A DNA stretch of 33,408 nt from assembly GCA_905373665.1 (NCBI GenBank), contig CAJPTV010000011.1, positions 1-33,408 of the forward strand, in the 5' to 3' direction. Within the stretch, counting starts at the first letter, position 1. Every line of letters starts with the position of its first letter. The notes beneath the pieces are model-generated. The model saw only the letters and a program-made list of their open reading frames with translations, was not told where the DNA came from and ran no database searches. Position numbers and translations under genes: made by a program. Shown here one piece after another: positions 32,639 through 33,408 of the stretch. The DNA is from Bacteroidia bacterium (lineage in GTDB: Bacteria; Bacteroidota; Bacteroidia; Bacteroidales; CAJPTX01).

Positions 32639-33408
32639 CTACTTTTTCACCAATTTCACCACTTGCTCAGCACCCGCGGGGGTTGTCAGACGCAAGAAGT
32701 AAATCCCTGGTAAGAGCGACTCCGTCTCCAGCGATGTTGCTTGTTCGCAACGCCCAGTGCGGAGCACGTTACCCAATGCATCAAAGAGCGTGTAACGCAC
32801 CTCGGTTTGCACCTCCTGCGCCTCGATACGCAATTCCGTTACAAAGGGGTTCGGGAATACGCGTACGTGCGCGAGCTGTGCGTCGTCTACAGCCAACGGG
32901 GCGGGCTTCTTCTGATCATCGCTCGTTGCGACCTTCTTGAATGTTGCCTTGAAGGTCACGTTTGCGGCGAGGGTGTAAGTCACCGTTACAGCCACCTTGC
33001 TCCCCTTCTTCTCTTTTGCCAAATCAGTATCCGCACCGTTTACCACTGCCACGAGGGTTTCAAGCTCATAACCCGTAGCGGGAGTTACAGTAAGGGTAAG
33101 CTCTGTATCCTTGTCCAGCGCCGTGCCTGTAGTGACATTCTCCGTCCCCTTCTTTACGTCCAACGTACCGTTTTGTGGCGCAGCGATAGTTACCGTGTAC
33201 TGCGGCGCAGAGATAGGCGGATCTTTCTTCACTTCCTTGAAGGTTGCCTTAAAGGTCACATCTGCAGCGAGGGTGTAGTTTATAGCTACAGCCTCCTTGC
33301 TCCCCTTCTTGTCTGCGGGCAAGAGATCCGTATCGTTGCCACCGACAGTAGCGACGAGGGTTTCAAGCTCGTAGTTTGCAACGGGAGTTACCGTAAGGGT
33401 AAGCTCGG
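32639..33408 (-). CDS. T9SS surface protein with InlB-like B-repeats (5' end outside window)
   Basis: The frame is open from a tandem TAG TAG stop (32636-32641) to the right edge, giving at least 255 residues, so the gene is cut by the window; the TTG near 33322 is internal. Two copies of a 101-residue repeat (303 bp period; ELTLTVTPxxxYELETLVA..., then ADVTFKATFK) resemble the divergent InlB B-repeats common in surface proteins. A proline/lysine linker (DDQKKPAP) precedes a type A T9SS sorting domain (from about VDDAQLAHVRVFPNPF; YTLFDALGNVLRTG; GIYFLRL). This makes it an exported, surface-attached protein like its two relatives in the window. The N-terminal function is not visible. Confidence 0.88.
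   Translation of the reverse strand, partial: ELTLTVTPVANYELETLVATVGGNDTDLLPADKKGSKEAVAINYTLAADVTFKATFKEVKKDPPISAPQYTVTIAAPQNGTLDVKKGTENVTTGTALDKDTELTLTVTPATGYELETLVAVVNGADTDLAKEKKGSKVAVTVTYTLAANVTFKATFKKVATSDDQKKPAPLAVDDAQLAHVRVFPNPFVTELRIEAQEVQTEVRYTLFDALGNVLRTGRCEQATSLETESLLPGIYFLRLTTPAGAEQVVKLVKK

Overview
The window looks like a chromosomal segment of an oral or animal-associated Bacteroidota, most likely Porphyromonas or a close relative. Three lines of evidence support this. Three surface proteins end in type IX secretion (T9SS) C-terminal sorting domains. Promoters fit the Bacteroidota pattern TTG/TTTG, about 18-20 bases, then TAnnTTTG. The envelope genes run in an order (engB-prs-surE-lpxB-...-uppS-bamA-skp-skp-murI) that I recall from this group. 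The species assignment is inference. No phage, insertion sequence or CRISPR array was seen.

Layout. 1-4843: a 44-residue lipoprotein gene, then a 1451-residue DUF285/BspA-type T9SS protein with its own promoter and terminator. 5042-6736: ftcD (histidine degradation/folate). 7066-8484: an uncharacterised lipoprotein plus beta-barrel protein pair. 8684-11437 (+ strand): solitary rodA, then an AAA/DUF4143 ATPase whose promoter is flanked by two copies of an imperfect palindrome. 11487-22605 (- strand): twelve closely packed genes, mostly for building the envelope. They cover ribosome GTPase EngB, PRPP synthase, SurE, a small membrane protein, LpxB (lipid A), a SpoIID-like protein, a DUF6089 outer-membrane protein, UppS (lipid carrier), BamA with two Skp/OmpH chaperones (outer-membrane protein assembly) and MurI (D-glutamate).

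22760-24436: tRNA-Ser(GCU), tRNA-Pro(UGG), an OmpA-family lipoprotein and a small lipoprotein lie behind one good promoter. 24437-25492 has no credible protein gene. It holds a minus-strand terminator, a strongly folded RNA candidate with 6S-like rod architecture, and a patch of short direct, tandem and palindromic repeats. 25493-27611: a DUF3109 cysteine-rich protein translationally overlapped with gpmI (glycolysis). 27762-33408: a 1595-residue BspA-type leucine-rich-repeat T9SS protein and the 3' part of a further T9SS protein with InlB-like B-repeats, each followed by a strong hairpin.

Most of the window is well-known housekeeping and surface biology. The best candidates for something undescribed are the structured RNA at 24656-24815, the twin palindromes around the ATPase promoter, the repeat patch at 25160-25480, and the two-gene lipoprotein/beta-barrel unit. 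All family names are from reading the translations; no database search was run. Coordinates of short sites may be off by a base or two.
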